This document shows positions 25,803 to 38,061 of a stretch of 64,000 nucleotides of DNA, one piece after another. The DNA is from Symsagittifera roscoffensis (lineage: Eukaryota; Xenacoelomorpha; Acoela; Convolutidae). The notes beneath the pieces were generated by a model. It was not told where the DNA came from. It saw nothing but the letters and a program-made list of their open reading frames with translations, and did no database searches. Numbering within the stretch: position 1 is the first letter of the stretch; each line of letters begins with the position of its first letter. The stretch is from the NCBI RefSeq assembly GCF_963678635.1, contig NC_087071.1, positions 7,953,605 to 8,017,604 of the forward strand. Reading direction: 5' to 3'. The position numbers and the translations under genes were made by a program.

Positions 25803-28181
25803 ATGATTTTAATAGCATTCAACACTTCCCATACCATACATACTGAGGGACATTCAGAATCAGAAAAGATATACTGTAACTTTATTAAAAAATTTTATTT
25901 CCCAAATGCACCAATTTGGATTAAAGTATTATGCATCGATTTTAAAATATGCCAATTAAATAAACCCTACCCAAATCAGAATTGATTTGCAGAAAAACAA
26001 GATTTCAAAAGACAAAGTCTATATTTCAATAATAGAATCTCATTCGACACAAAAGGACCAATTTTACCATCCTCAGAAGGAAACTCAAATATAATGGTCA
26101 TTGATGATGCACTTACGCACTATGTAACACTCAACCCAGTACCACATTGTTATGCTTATTATGAAGATACAGCACTCTACGAACACTGGATAGCTAAATT
26201 TGTACTACCCGAAACGATAGTCACAGACAATGGCACTGAGTTTTTTAATAACGAAATTATCACATTATGCCACTTATATCATATTAAACATAAACCACAT
26301 CTCATGCACCTTAGACAAATCGATTAGTCGAAGTTATGAACCGTTCCTTACAAAAATATCTCAAATGTATCATTGATGGAAATAAAACACGATACACTGA
26401 ATGGTCAACAGATGTAAAATTATTCCCCTTATCCTATAATTCACAAAAATCAACAACACTAGGAATGTCATCATATGAAATGATATTTAAGCAAAAACCA
26501 CAAAAACCAGTAATGTTTACAGCGAACGCCCATAAAAACGCACAAGGTTTTTGTCAACCAAACAAAGTTTCAAAATTTACAACTTACCACTTTATACCCA
26601 TGATGAAATTCACTTTCATCATCCAAAAATTTTAAAGTTAACTTCCGGTACACACACCGAATGGATTTTGGATAGAGATAAAAAACACAATGAAATTTAT
26701 CAAAAAATAACAAAAAAATTGTTACTCAGGCAAAACATAAATAAACAAATCAATTCACGCTTTACACCAGCAGCATGTTCAAAAATCGGAACTCTTGTTT
26801 TAAATCCAAACTTCACAACACAAAAAGGAATTTACAAAAAATTACAACCACTCCGAAAAGGACCATATCAAATAATTGATAAGCCCACTGATGTAAAATA
26901 CAAACTTACTGACTCAAGTAAAAAAGAAATTGTTCAGCACCGAAATAATCTGTCACTCTATTCTCCGACAGAATACGCACTCCGTGAATTAATTCAATTA
27001 TATTCCTTCGCAGGTTTAAAAATTGTTCAAAACAATTCAGATATTGAACACGGTCAAAACACTGACAAACATATGATTTCAAAACGAACCAAACAAAAAG
27101 AATTAGTTCAGAAATCGTTTCCTAAACCAGAGACAAAAATCTCAAGAAGAGAGAAGAAATAGGAAAATGACAGAAAAAATTGTATCACAGGATCAAAAAG
27201 AAAAATTTGAACTTAAAGAGTCATCACGACTTAGAAGTCAGCCACGAAAAGATTATAAAACATTCATTCCACAATCTAAAATATTGAAAAAAATTGAATT
27301 TCAAAAACAACTTTAGTTTTAATTAACATTTTCACCTTCTATTTAATCGTTTTGAACATTCACATTTTCTCAATAACATGCTGAAAACCACTCGAACACA
27401 TCTAGTTCAAAACCAGCCAAAAGAAAGCATTCAGAATCATCACCTTATTTATAACAACACGACTTTATTAGCCGACATATATTAACCTCCAAGCATAACT
27501 ATAATTATAACTTCAAGACCTCCAGGTCAAAAATAAGCAAACCGCTAAATGTTGACAGCTAAAAAAAAACACAATCTCAATATTACAACTCTCCCCTATC
27601 AAGTAGTACAAAGATCAACAATATTTTCTCATTCCAGACCTCAAAACCCCCCAAGCAAAAATATTAAATTAGCCTAAAGAATAAAAAGCACATTGATCAT
27701 TTAGCCTAAAGAACAAATATTTCTCAGATATCCCCCATCATTCCATAAATAAAAACAAAATCAAGAAGATGTCCCGGATACCGTGGAAAAACCTTTAAAA
27801 ATATTTGACAAAACCCAACCCACTCGTCAAAAAATCAATAAACAATCGGACCACAGTCGAGTTTAGCCCCAAAAAGATAGAAAAGATTCGACAAAACAAA
27901 TCATTTCTAAATGCTTCTTTCTGCGACGGTCGACAAATTTAAACAACTATTTTCATTCTTTCTCTTAAAACGTTCGACAATTATAAATTTTTTCATAATA
28001 TTTTTAGCCGATACTTTAGAAACCTTAAAAACTCTTTTAATTTTTTTGTAACCTCTTTCTATTTTTTTATTCCCTATTCGAAGTATATATATACTTTTCC
28101 AAAATCCTTGATAACCGCCTCAGGTACGATAATTCAATAACTATTTAAATGTTTCGAAACCTATTAAGTAGAACCGATGTT
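25194..28181 (+). repeat. Tandem duplication, copy 1 (2,988 bp)
   Basis: The block starts cacgattgga (25,194) and ends gtagaaccgatgtt (28,181). It recurs at 28,187-31,176 with sparse differences, separated by only five bases (atgaa). It contains the RNase H-integrase spacer, integrase and about 1 kb of post-integrase sequence. Confidence 0.9.
25803..27162 (+). pseudogene. Integrase remnant, copy 1
   Basis: Pieces in several frames show the zinc-binding HHCC arrangement (HTIHTEGH ... C-x4-C near 25,833-25,960). The core has a first Asp in RISFDTKGP (about 26,034-26,060), a second in VTDNGTEF (26,219-26,242) and the Glu region VEVMNRSLQKYL (about 26,325-26,360). The Glu region is cut from the preceding frame by a TAG at 26,325. 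A C-terminal domain with RKGPYQIIDKP follows (about 26,857-26,889). The last 203 codons (26,551-27,162) are open. Stops and frameshifts abolish function. In a live element this enzyme inserts the cDNA into chromosomes. Confidence 0.8.
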
Positions 28182-28186
28182 ATGAA
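27163..28186 (+). other. Post-integrase region, copy 1
   Basis: Degraded sequence with a hydrophobic, membrane-segment-like stretch encoded near 27,955-28,060. It could be the end of pol or the start of the envelope-like region; no domain identified. Its second copy is at 30,169-31,176. Confidence 0.4.
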
Positions 28187-31176
28187 CACGATTGGAGTGT
28201 ACTTATGCAGTAAAAACTAAAAAAGATCAATCACGAATAATTAATCTACAACACTTTCTACTATATTAAGATTGTCAAAAAATCCTTATGAAGTTGATCT
28301 ACTAGGTACATCTACATATAGGCCGATTCCATAATCATCTTGGATGAAAAAAAACACCCAATAAAAACGAATTAAACAACAACCACATAAAAAGGATCCA
28401 TTTCCTTTAATAGAAAAAGAACATCTAACTGATAGAATAAATTTATCAGGACCGTTATCAAATGATTCATAAAACACGATAAATCATGTTTTTAATCTTC
28501 ATGACCCACTTGACACAATACCCCTATCAAATATAGAAAGAGAAAATTTTTTTCTACCAACAACAGAAAAAATTACACTAGAAATGTTTAAAAAATCAAA
28601 ACCTCGACCCAGTCATCAGACAACTAAAATCATGGCACAAATATAAAACTAAACCAACCAAAGTTGATACAACAATCTTAGGAAAGAAAACACATCTTAG
28701 AATTTTCAGAAAATTCAATAATACCACTATAAATGAAAACACAGATTAATTAGAATATCAAATAACTGATTTGAGAGAACTTGTCTACCTTTATTAATGA
28801 TTTTAATAGCATTCAACACTTCCCATACCATACATACTAAGGGACATTCAGAATCGGAAAAGATATACTGTAACTTTATTAAAAAAATTTATTTCCCAAA
28901 TGCACCAATTTGGATTAAAGTATTATGCATCGATTTTACAATATGCCAATTAAATAAACCCTACCTAAATCAGGACTGAGTTGCAGAAAAACAAGATTTC
29001 AAAAGACAAAGTCTATATATTAAAAATAGAATCTCATTCGACACAAAAGGACCAATTTTACTATCCTCAGAAGGAAACTCAAATATAATGGTCATTGATG
29101 ATGCACTTACGCACTATGTAGCACTCAACCCAGTACCATATTGTTATGCTTATTATGAAGATACAACACTCTACGAACACTGGATAGCTAAATTTGGACT
29201 ACCCGAAACAATAGTCACAGACAATGGCACTGAGTTTTTTAATAACGAAATTATCACATTATGCCACTTATATCATATTAAACATAAACCACATCTCATG
29301 CACCTTAGACAAATCGATTAGTCGAAGTTATGAACCGTTCCTTACAACAATATCTCAAATGTATCATTGATGGAAATAATACACGATACACTGAATGGTC
29401 AACAGATGTAAAATTATTCCCGTTATCCTATAATTCACAAATAACAACAACACTAGGAATGTCATCATATGAAATGATATTTAACCAAAAACCACAAAAA
29501 CCAGTAATGTTTACAGCGAACGCCCATAAAAACGCACAAGGTTTTTGTGAACCAAACATAGATTCAAAATGTTACAACTTACCACTACATACCCATGATG
29601 AAATTCACTTTCATAATCCACAAATTTTGAAGTTAACTTCCAGTACACACACCGAATGGATTTTGGATAGAGATAAAAAACACAATGAAATTTATCAAAA
29701 AATAACAAAAAAAAATTGTTACTCAGGCAAAACATAAATAAACAAATCAATTCACGCTTTACACCAGCAGCAGGTTCAAAAATCGGAACTCTTGTTTTAA
29801 TTCCAAACTTCACAACACAAAAAGGAATTTACAAAAAATTACAACCACTCCGAAAAGGACCATATCAAATAATTGATAAGCCCACTGATGTAAAATACAA
29901 ACTTACTGACTCAAGTAAAAAAGAAATTGTTCAGCACCGAAATAATCTATCACTCTATTCTCCGACAGAATACGCACTCCGTGAATTAACTCAATTATAT
30001 TCCTTCACAGGTTTAAAAATTGTTCAAAACAATTCAGATATTGAACACGATCAAAACACTGACAAACATATGATTTCAAAACGAACCAAAGAAAAAGAAT
30101 TAGTTCAGAAATCGTTTCCTAAACCAGAGACAAAAAATCTCAAGAAGAGAGAAAAAATAGGAAAATGACAGAAAAAATTGTATCACAGGATCAAAAAGAA
30201 AAATTTGAACTTGGAGAATCATCACGACCTAAAAGTCAGCCATGAAAAGATTATAAAACATTCATTCCACAACCGAAAATATTGAAAAAACTTGAATTTC
30301 AAAAACAACTTTTGTTTTAATTAACATTTTCACCTTCTATTTAATCGTTTTGAACATTCACATTTTCACAATAACATGTTGAAAACCACTCGAACACATC
30401 TAGTTCAAAACCAGCCAAAAGAAATCATTCAGAATCATCACCTTATTTATAGCAACACGACTTTATTAGCCGAAAAATATTAACCTCCAAGCATAACTAT
30501 AACTATAACTTCAAGACCTCCAGGTCAAAAATAAGCAAACCGCTAAAAGTTGACAGCTAAAAAAAACACAATCTCAATATTACAACTTTCCCGTATCGAG
30601 TAGTACAAAGATCAACAATATTTTTCCATTCCAGACCTCAAAACCCCCCAAGCAAAAATATTAAATTAGCCTATAGAATAAAAGCACATGATCATTTAGC
30701 CTAAAGAACAAATATTTCTCAGATATCGCCCATCATTCCATAAATAAAAACAAAATCAAGAAGATGTCCCCGATACCGTGGAAAAACTTTTAAAAATATT
30801 TGACAAAACCCAACCCACTCGTCAAAATATCAATAAAAAATCGGACCACACTCGAGTTTAGCCAAAAAAAATAGAAAAGATTCGACAAAACAAATCATTT
30901 CTAAATGCTTCTTTCTGCGACGGTCGACAAATTTAAACAACTATTTTCAATCTTTCTCTTAAAACGTTCTACAATTATAAATTTTTTCATAATATTTTCA
31001 GCCGATACTTTAGAAACCTTAATAATTCTTTTAGTTTTTTGTAACCTCTTTCTATTTTTTTATTCCCTATTCGAAATATATATATATACTTTTCCAAACT
31101 CCTTGATAACCGCCTCAGGTACGATAATTCAATAACTATTTGAATGTTTCGAAACCTATTTAGTAGAACCGATGTT
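28187..31176 (+). repeat. Tandem duplication, copy 2 (2,990 bp)
   Basis: Direct repeat of 25,194-28,181 with an offset of 2,993-2,995 bases. Both copies share at least two stop codons (TGA near 25,984/28,978 and TAG near 26,325/29,319). The duplicated sequence was therefore already inactive when copied, or both copies descend from an inactive parent. Confidence 0.9.
28797..30168 (+). pseudogene. Integrase remnant, copy 2
   Basis: Same domain order as the copy at 25,803-27,162: a zinc-binding region, a core with VTDNGTEF (29,213-29,236), the Glu region after the shared TAG at 29,319, and the C-terminal RKGPYQ block. One extra A in the run near 29,706-29,714 changes frame relative to the first copy, so the long C-terminal open stretch starts at 29,716 instead. 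The final 150 codons to 30,168 are open. Not functional. Confidence 0.8.
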
Positions 31177-31199
31177 TTTCTACTATTCATAAATTCCTC
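30169..31199 (+). other. Post-integrase region, copy 2
   Basis: Counterpart of 27,163-28,186. It encodes a hydrophobic stretch (INFFIIFSADTLETLIILLVF, 30,983-31,045) compatible with a membrane segment, but it is not part of a recognised domain. Confidence 0.4.
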
Positions 31200-34100
31200 A
31201 CATTTTTAACATCAATCATATTGACTATATGCAAATTTATAAAAACGGCAATCATCACATTCGCTTTAGTAACCGTTCCTTTATTTCTTTTTATTGAAGA
31301 CTACTATAGTAAACATAAAATTTCTTCATAAAAAATTCAACTCTGAAAATTTTTCTAAAAATACTAATCAACAACCCTCAAACCATTCCCCACCGACAAC
31401 ATCCCAAGAAAATCCAACAACACCTACAAATACCCAAACTTCTCAATCACACGCATTTCTTTCCAATACAATCCCTATGCTTTTGAAGAAAGACACGCAC
31501 GATTATCCGAACCATTAGAACCAGTTGTTCGCCATACACCTTTAAGCAAACCACAATACGAACCGACATATGATCTATCTCCCACTCTACAACAAGATGT
31601 TAATTGAGTAAGACATATTAGTCAAAACAAAAATACACTTGAAATAAATAGATAAATCATACCTCAAAGACAAAACCGAAATTTTCAAACCCCCAGAGTT
31701 CATTTAATATACCTCAGTCACCGACACAAACTCCCTCAGATCATTTTAGTAGTACACTACCACCAGAAACTCCCTCACTTGCTTCACAACAAACCATTTC
31801 AAATCTTCCATCATATTATTTAGGTTCAACTCCCACATCAGAACAAATTCAAGAAAACCTTTTTAATCCCCCAGTAACTACAGAACGTCTTCCATATTGG
31901 GCAACGCACGCATACACTCAAGGTGAACCAAATTCAGTAAACGATCCAATTGACGTTTCATCTGATACAACACTATCAACATTACCAGAATCACTTTCCC
32001 TTCCTTCAAAACTTTCACTAAGTCAAAATCACCAACACTTTTTCCCCTAAATTTTCCTAAACATCTTGATTCAAGATAACAAGAAAGCAGCAGACTACAC
32101 AAGTGGGAACTAAGTAGATTACAATATAGACAAGATATTCACAAAGATATACAGAAACACAACATCCAAATACTTCAACAAAATAGTCTCACACTACAGT
32201 TCGAATTTACAGTAAGACCAAATAAAATTGTTCAACACCCATTTCTGTTTTCTCCTCCAAACATAACAGCTCAATCTTTAACTCCCCCCGTCATATATAA
32301 ATACGATAGATATACCAAAAAGTCAATCGGATACATTAAGTTTATAACCTATTTTCAGGACTATCATACACATGTATATACAAAAGATATTCATATTTTA
32401 ACGCCTTCTTTTTCTTATTTTTTTCCGAAGCAAATCAAAATCCTTCTCCTCGCACAGGACCTCAGGGTTTAATAGTAACACAAAACGAACAAAAAACACT
32501 ACATAAATGTGCTATAAATCAAGTAACACAACGTGAATCCGAACCACAAGCTATAGAAACCACAAATGTAATAGCTACCTTAAACTCAAAAGCCCGAGCG
32601 ACAACACCTACAGAATATAAAATCACAGCAACCTTTTCCGAAAAGAAAGTACATTGTTCTCAAGTCCGAAATCAGATTACACCACGAAACTTTCTACCAA
32701 AGTTATATCGAAAGATTATTAAACTTCAGCCCTGAAGTTTGTAATAACGAACTAAAAAGACTAAAACTCACACCAAGTAAAGGCACAAACAGAAAACTTG
32801 TAAATTTTCAAGTTTTTCCAGACTCAGCACAACAAGCAGAACTTGAAAAACACCAAGGTCATTTACGACTAGATACAAAACTTCCCTTTCATGGAGCACA
32901 TGGAAGATTAACACACGATCTTTACGATAAAAATTGGACACCGCACATTGGAGTAAATAATCCTTCAAACTGCAAAGCAGACACAAAAAATAAAGGAACC
33001 AAGAAATAATGTTTTTCGATTGGAAAATACAACTTGAAAAAATACAACTTACAAGCGACTTAAAAGATGACACAATACTTCATCAAGGAATCAGACTTCC
33101 TTGCAAAAACGACCAAGGATGCTGCGATCCTACATCATGCACACACGCAACCATTGTTTGGTTTCCCGAAAAAAAAACATGTACAATTTTCAAAATAGCA
33201 AAATCACAAGCTTGTAAATTTTCAAATTTTTCCAGAATTAGCACATTAAGCCGAACTTGAAAGATACCGAGGTCATATAAGACTAGATACCAAATACCTC
33301 TTTCACGGAGCACATGGAAGATTAACATATGATCTCCATCATAAAAAATGGATACCACACATTGGAATAAACAATCCCTCCAATTGTAAAGCAGATACAA
33401 AACAAAAGAATACCAAGAAATAATGTTGAAAAAGAACAACTAACACGTGATTTAAAAGGTGACACTATAATTTATCAAGGAATCAAACTCCCTTGAAAAA
33501 ACGACCAAGGATATTGCGATCCTACTAGGCGCACACTGGCAACAGTCGTTTGGTTCCCTGAAGACACTTGTACAAATCAATTCCGTTCGAAGATGTAAGC
33601 CCTGATCAACTCAGACATAGTAATTTAAAATTTAGAAACAATAAAAATATAGAAAATAAATTGACACGTTTCCAAGTATACCCAGAAACGGAACTAGCAA
33701 GTAAATACACCAAACCACTTTACAAAACACAATATTCAGAAATTCTTGTCGAAAACAAAGACGGTTTCGACATGAATACAGGAAAAAAAATAAATCTAAT
33801 GGCTACATCTCACTCAATCACAGACGAAAACTCATACGTCCCAGTAAAATTTCAAAAGAATACAGGAAAAATCGGTGGAAAAGTAAGATAACAAGACAAA
33901 GACAGTACACGCTTACAAAAATTATCACTAATGAACAACACTCATTTTGGTGCAATCCACTATGACATACACCTAGACATGAAATTAGATTACACAATGA
34001 GCAGAATTTTCCAAGAATTGGCTTTGACCGAACTTGAAACACTCCATCAATTATGCGAACTTGAACGCACAGAAATTGTACAATCACTTGCACTAGCGGT

Positions 34101-34450
34101 ACTAAAAATCCCTTATGCAGGATATTTTTTATCAGGAAACAGATGAAAGTTTTTTGACTACGAAGAAAATACATTATGGTTTTACACCTGTACCAAAAAA
34201 ATATCACCTTTGTATGTATTCGAAGACAAAAGATGCTATAAGAGAATCCCAGTATTGTACAAAAATAGAGTACATTTTGTTGATATGCTCTCCCCTTCAG
34301 AACTTATTTTTGGGATACAGCAGTCCCATGTGGATCAGAAAACAGCCACAATGTTATACAATTAACATTATAGCCACAATAGCCACAATGGGTACACTTA
34401 AACCCCGACAAAGACAAATACTATCTGTTAACACCATATCCAACATGTAA
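31200..34450 (+). pseudogene. Envelope-like glycoprotein region of the decayed Gypsy element
   Basis: After integrase lie about 3.2 kb of broken but protein-like sequence. A hydrophobic segment near 31,245-31,290 is followed by Pro/Thr/Ser-rich sequence (31.3-32.1 kb), a leader-like hydrophobic stretch near 32,405-32,440, and cysteine-containing segments (for example KCAINQ, 32,509-32,526, and PCKNDQGCCDP, about 33,099-33,131). A longer conserved-looking tail follows (HFGAIHYDIHLDMKLDYT... at 33,944-34,146, then FYTCTKKISPLYVFEDKRCYKR). Position after integrase, hydrophobic segments and paired cysteines fit the envelope gene found in some Gypsy-type (errantivirus-like) elements. I cannot assign a specific fusion-protein class. 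Many stops and an internal 414-bp duplication show it is inactive. Confidence 0.5.
32790..33600 (+). repeat. Internal tandem duplication (~414-bp unit) in the envelope-like region
   Basis: cttgtaaattttcaa at 32,797 recurs at 33,211, and aagaaataatg at 33,001 recurs at 33,415, both at offset 414. Further downstream the offset drops to about 392 through indels (atcaaggaatca at 33,082 and 33,474). The copies differ considerably, so this is older than the 2.99-kb duplication. Confidence 0.8.
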
Positions 34451-35620
34451 CATTCGTCTACTTCGGTCACATATGAGGCTTAAGAAAAATAGGCCCTATA
34501 ACCATTGGCTCAAGAGTCAGGGACACTATCTCTTGTGTTTTTCTAACTCAAAACGGTCGGAGCCAATTTGGTTCACTTGCGACATGAGAATACAACCCGT
34601 TACAGCTTAATTGATACTACCAAAATATCCCCCACTCGAGAAATAAGAACGTGCCCATACTTAGGTCTCAAAATACCCAAAATACACGAACGCCGTTAAA
34701 AACCGGGTCGGAACAATCCGTTATGTTGCTTTTTATTAGACAGTAGAACTTTGATCCATTTCAGATGGATCAACCTAAAATTCGCCTTATCTCAACATAA
34801 CAACCATAAAACACACTCGAGAAAACTAAATTTGTTACTTACTTAGCAGCACGCTTGAGAAACAGAGTAATTAAACTAATTAATGACTCTAGCACAAATA
34901 TAATCGAATATAACTCAAGAAGTCTTTTAACGATGAGTTCCAATCATAGGAAGTAAGTTTTAACTCAAGAATATAGTTTTGGATCTGGACCATTGGGAGA
35001 CTTCACTTGGCTGCCTTTCCGTTGAAGGTTCACCCTGGTCCAACTGATTCTAAGCCTGCTTCTCGTATTTGTTTGGTTTTCTATGTCAGATAGGACCGCT
35101 CTACTCTAGTTTTCTACGACGGAAATTGCGAATAGCAATTTGCCATTGTATATCTCTGACAACTTTCCCGCAATTGTAATTCGGTCGTTCTGATTTTATT
35201 TTATCTGTTTTCAGTTGTCGCGAGAAAACTGAGCATGACAGGTTCCATTCGAAATTTTGAAAAATTAAATTCCACTCCAAAAACCACAAACCACATGTCT
35301 CGTGTTCCTCAAGGTCAAACTTCCAATATATGACCGACTGGCACATACTCCCCGGACTCAAGATTGATGTCCTCATCGCGTGCTGTCGTCTGTCAGTGAA
35401 TCCCAGAAAACCGAGTGTTGCTCAAGGTACAGTGCCAGTGGTCATTTACAGAAGTTTGCGGCGGACTTAAGTTTATCTACACCCCAAAATTCACAACCAT
35501 GTAAAATTTTCATATTATCGCTAAACAGCAATCAAAATCTGCATACACCTGCACCTTTGATTTTTCGCTCTTTAAGCCAACGATCTAAAATTTCTTTTGT
35601 CCCCTTCAATCAGGAAATTG
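34451..35620. other. Junction region between the two Gypsy elements
   Basis: No gene recognised. It probably holds the 3' end of the plus-strand element and the 3' end of the minus-strand element. I compared it by eye with 17.3-18.4 kb and 54.2-54.4 kb and found no LTR partner. Confidence 0.35.
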
Positions 35621-36379
35621 TCATGCAATTTTTTGATTTATATGATAAATATAGCATTTTAATAACAATATCTGATTCGTTAAAATTTCTTTTTCGTGAA
35701 CCCAGATTTCATCCGAGCTCACCCTCGAGCCCCCTTCCCTCTCAAGACTCAAGACTCTAGAATTTCCCCTTTGAGCCATCTGCTCATCTCGTGTTCTTCG
35801 CCCTCGAGGTACTAGATTCGGACGTAGTTTCAACAGTGCTTCTTCATCATCGGAGCTAATCAATATCTCCTCCCAAGCCTTCAGCTGTTCATAGGATCGC
35901 ATCCATTCCCTTTGCTCCTGCAATCTCTTTGCTTGGTTGGGCAAACCCTTCACTCTCGACTCTCGGTTCAAATAGAAGGAGTTGTGAATGCTCAGGCTCA
36001 CGTTCTTTGCCAAGTCTTCCTCTAGTATCGACTCCCTCGACTTGGTGTTGTTTCTGGACACTCTACCGACTCTTTTCCACCCCGTCGTGATCGCATTTCG
36101 ATGGGTTAACAGAGGTCTCTTGAAGGCCTCTGGTCCAATCTCGGCGTGGAACTGTCGATACTCCTTCTGATATTTCCTCATGTGGTGTAGCCGACCATCA
36201 AGACCGCTTCAAGACTCCCTGCATTCACCCTGTTCCTCTAACTGAAGGATGGCGTTCAGCATCACCGCCATTCTCTCATCCACTTGGGTGTAATCCAGAT
36301 CCCTCAGGCGTCTGTATAGTTCATCAAGCGTGGGCTTCTTCAGAGCCGCGGGCATGGACTTCCAGAACCTATCTGCCAT
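35621..36379 (-). CDS. Extra ORF downstream of pol in the minus-strand Gypsy element
   Basis: An ATG at 36,379 starts a frame of about 252 codons reaching 35,621 with a single in-frame TGA near 36,210. After the TGA the frame resumes through an internal ATG at 36,181. The first part (MADRFWKSMPAALKKPTLDELYRRLRDL) and the second part (MRKYQKEYRQFHAEIG...) are rich in charged residues and predicted-helix-like. There is no signal peptide or membrane segment, so it is not an envelope. Function unknown. The position after integrase suggests an accessory or split-off polyprotein tail. The TGA may be a decay mutation. Confidence 0.55.
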
Positions 36380-36422
36380 TTCTGTGATCTCTAGATGATC
36401 TCGAGTTTTAATCCACTTAACA

Positions 36423-36502
36423 GTTACCTTACCGACTTGAGAATTACCTTACCGACTTGAGAATTACCTTACCGACTTGAGAGTTACCTTACCGACTTGA
36501 GA
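36423..36502. repeat. Four tandem copies of a 20-bp unit
   Basis: The unit is close to gttaccttaccgacttgaga (units 36,423, 36,443, 36,463, 36,483), with the first base a or g. It lies just upstream, in the minus direction, of the extra ORF's ATG at 36,379, so it is in the region between the end of pol and that ORF. Confidence 0.95.
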
Positions 36503-36911
36503 ACGTGAGGAATTTCTTTTCGCAAATATCTCTTGCAAGCGTCGATGATTACTAGTTTGTTTAAGACCTTCTTTTCTCTCTTTCACTTGAGTGTGGTTGA
36601 ATTGTCAACTTTGTTTATCTAACCAATCTGAAAATAAAATCCATTTTAAGACTAAGATGTCATGTTCCTAACCTAAACCCTCCCCCCTTTTTAACATTTT
36701 AGTTAAAATCTTATCCTTTCAATTCTATTTAAAACAATTCAATTGGAAGTTCTCTAGGAGCATGCAGATTCATTTTATGTTTTAGCACCGTCAATTTTCT
36801 AAAATTCAATTGTCATGCCAATCGCGTTTTAAGATCCTTTTACCTGTGCCATGCCCCAATACCCGACTTGAGATCCCTTCATGCCCTACTCGAGACCCCC
36901 ATGTACCCGAC
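36503..36911. other. Non-coding gap between pol tail and extra ORF
   Basis: About 400 bases without an open frame. Four motifs of the type cccgactyga/cctactcgaga near 36,860-36,915 recall the 20-bp repeat core ccgacttgaga. It may contain a splice acceptor or promoter for the extra ORF, but nothing decisive is visible. Confidence 0.35.
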
Positions 36912-38061
36912 TCAGGCGATGCTCAAGTAGTTTTTCTTGTGCAGATGTACTATTATCTCTGTTTCTGCGAAGACCCCGTGCAGGATAGCATATAGTTCCC
37001 TTGGGCTCAACTTGCCTCTGTTTGGGTCAAAGACCGGCATTGAGACCTCCGTTATCCTTCTTTCAAACATGAAGTCTCGTAGTCTTGTTAGTGCCAACAT
37101 CACGTGTTCAGGGTCGATTGTATTCCTGTCAGTGACCCTCGTCACCAGAAAGCACAGGTACTTGCCTGGGACTTGCGCTACTGATGGGGGAAGCGCGCCA
37201 TTCCTCCCAGCCCCGGTCTCTGAAATTCCGACTTATGTCAGGCTCTGGCTCTTCCTCATCCAGTTCCAATTCGCTTGTTTCTCTCACTTCCTTGAGTTTC
37301 TTTATCATCAAAATTTTGGTGTGGGTAAGTCCTACCCCCACTCCCCGGACAAAAATATTTATCGACGTCCCCGTCGATGATGTTCGGTCTGAATTATCCG
37401 GCGGAATGTCAAGCGGCCTGTCTGCTGCCGTCCAACCGAAGAGAGGGTCCTCTGTTTTCTTGTGTTTTTTCGATGACACGTCGACTTGTTGAATGCTGTG
37501 CCCTTCGCAGTTTTCGTTCTTGACATCGCGCATCCACTCTAGTATCCTCAAGTTCGTGTTCTCCCTCCTCTCTATCTCGCTCTGTTCCAGGTCCGTCTCC
37601 AATTCCGGTGTCGAGTAGTCTTCCTGCGGATAATGTCCACCATCATCAATAACCTGCCATTCATCTTCGGCTTCTAGTTCGCCTGCACTCAGTAGTTCAT
37701 CGCCCAATTTGTCTGGCTGTATCTTATCAATCAAAAAGTCATCCCCGTACCTGTTGTACCTCATGCCTGTCCGTTTACGATTACCAGTCCTGGTTCCCGG
37801 TGGTAGTGGTCGATCTGGCTCCATCCACTTTGGCACCTCATTTTGCTCCGGGTCGTTCCAGTCCTCCTCTACAAACGATCCTGCTTCAGAGTCAACCTCT
37901 ATCTTTTCATTGTCGTCCAAACTCAAGTTCTCATTGCCATCATTTTTCTCTCTGGTGCCTTTTTCGTTCACTTCACACGCTGGCTCTACCACTAGGTACT
38001 CAAGACCCTCCATGTCCTTTGGTATACACCAGTCCTCTGGGGACGGGACGTGAGGCTTCAT
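36912..38061 (-). CDS. C-terminal pol tail of the minus-strand Gypsy element
   Basis: A 310-codon frame (38,061-37,129) overlaps the end of the integrase frame by about 60 bases in another register and is followed by a short frame 37,145-36,912. The sequence is strongly acidic (runs of Glu and Asp around residues 30-80 and near 275) with one basic patch, GNRKRTGMRYNRYGDDFLIDKI (about residues 93-114). No chromodomain or other named fold is recognised. The frame changes relative to integrase may be true mutations, or the region may be a separate protein. Its role in the element is unknown. Confidence 0.55.

Larger units (their letters stand above)
19528..34450 (+). mobile_element. Decayed Ty3/Gypsy-type element with envelope-like region
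   Basis: In order on the plus strand are gag (19.5-22.6 kb), protease (22.8-23.3), reverse transcriptase and RNase H (23.9-25.1), integrase (25.8-27.2, then a duplicated copy at 28.8-30.2) and an envelope-like part (31.2-34.4). The domain order RT-RNase H-integrase is that of Ty3/Gypsy elements. Every domain is interrupted by stops and frameshifts, so the copy cannot encode active proteins. The plus strand is strongly A-rich and G-poor, a bias often seen in retroviral-type genomes. LTRs, primer-binding site and boundaries were not identified, so both coordinates are limits of recognisable coding remnants, not true ends. Confidence 0.85.

Noticed and set aside
34451-35620. Possible LTRs of either Gypsy element
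   Set aside because: By-eye comparison with 17.3-18.4 kb and 54.2-54.4 kb gave only one short inverted match (tggaaccagatccaaa near 17,375 and near 34,980), too little to call an LTR or PBS.
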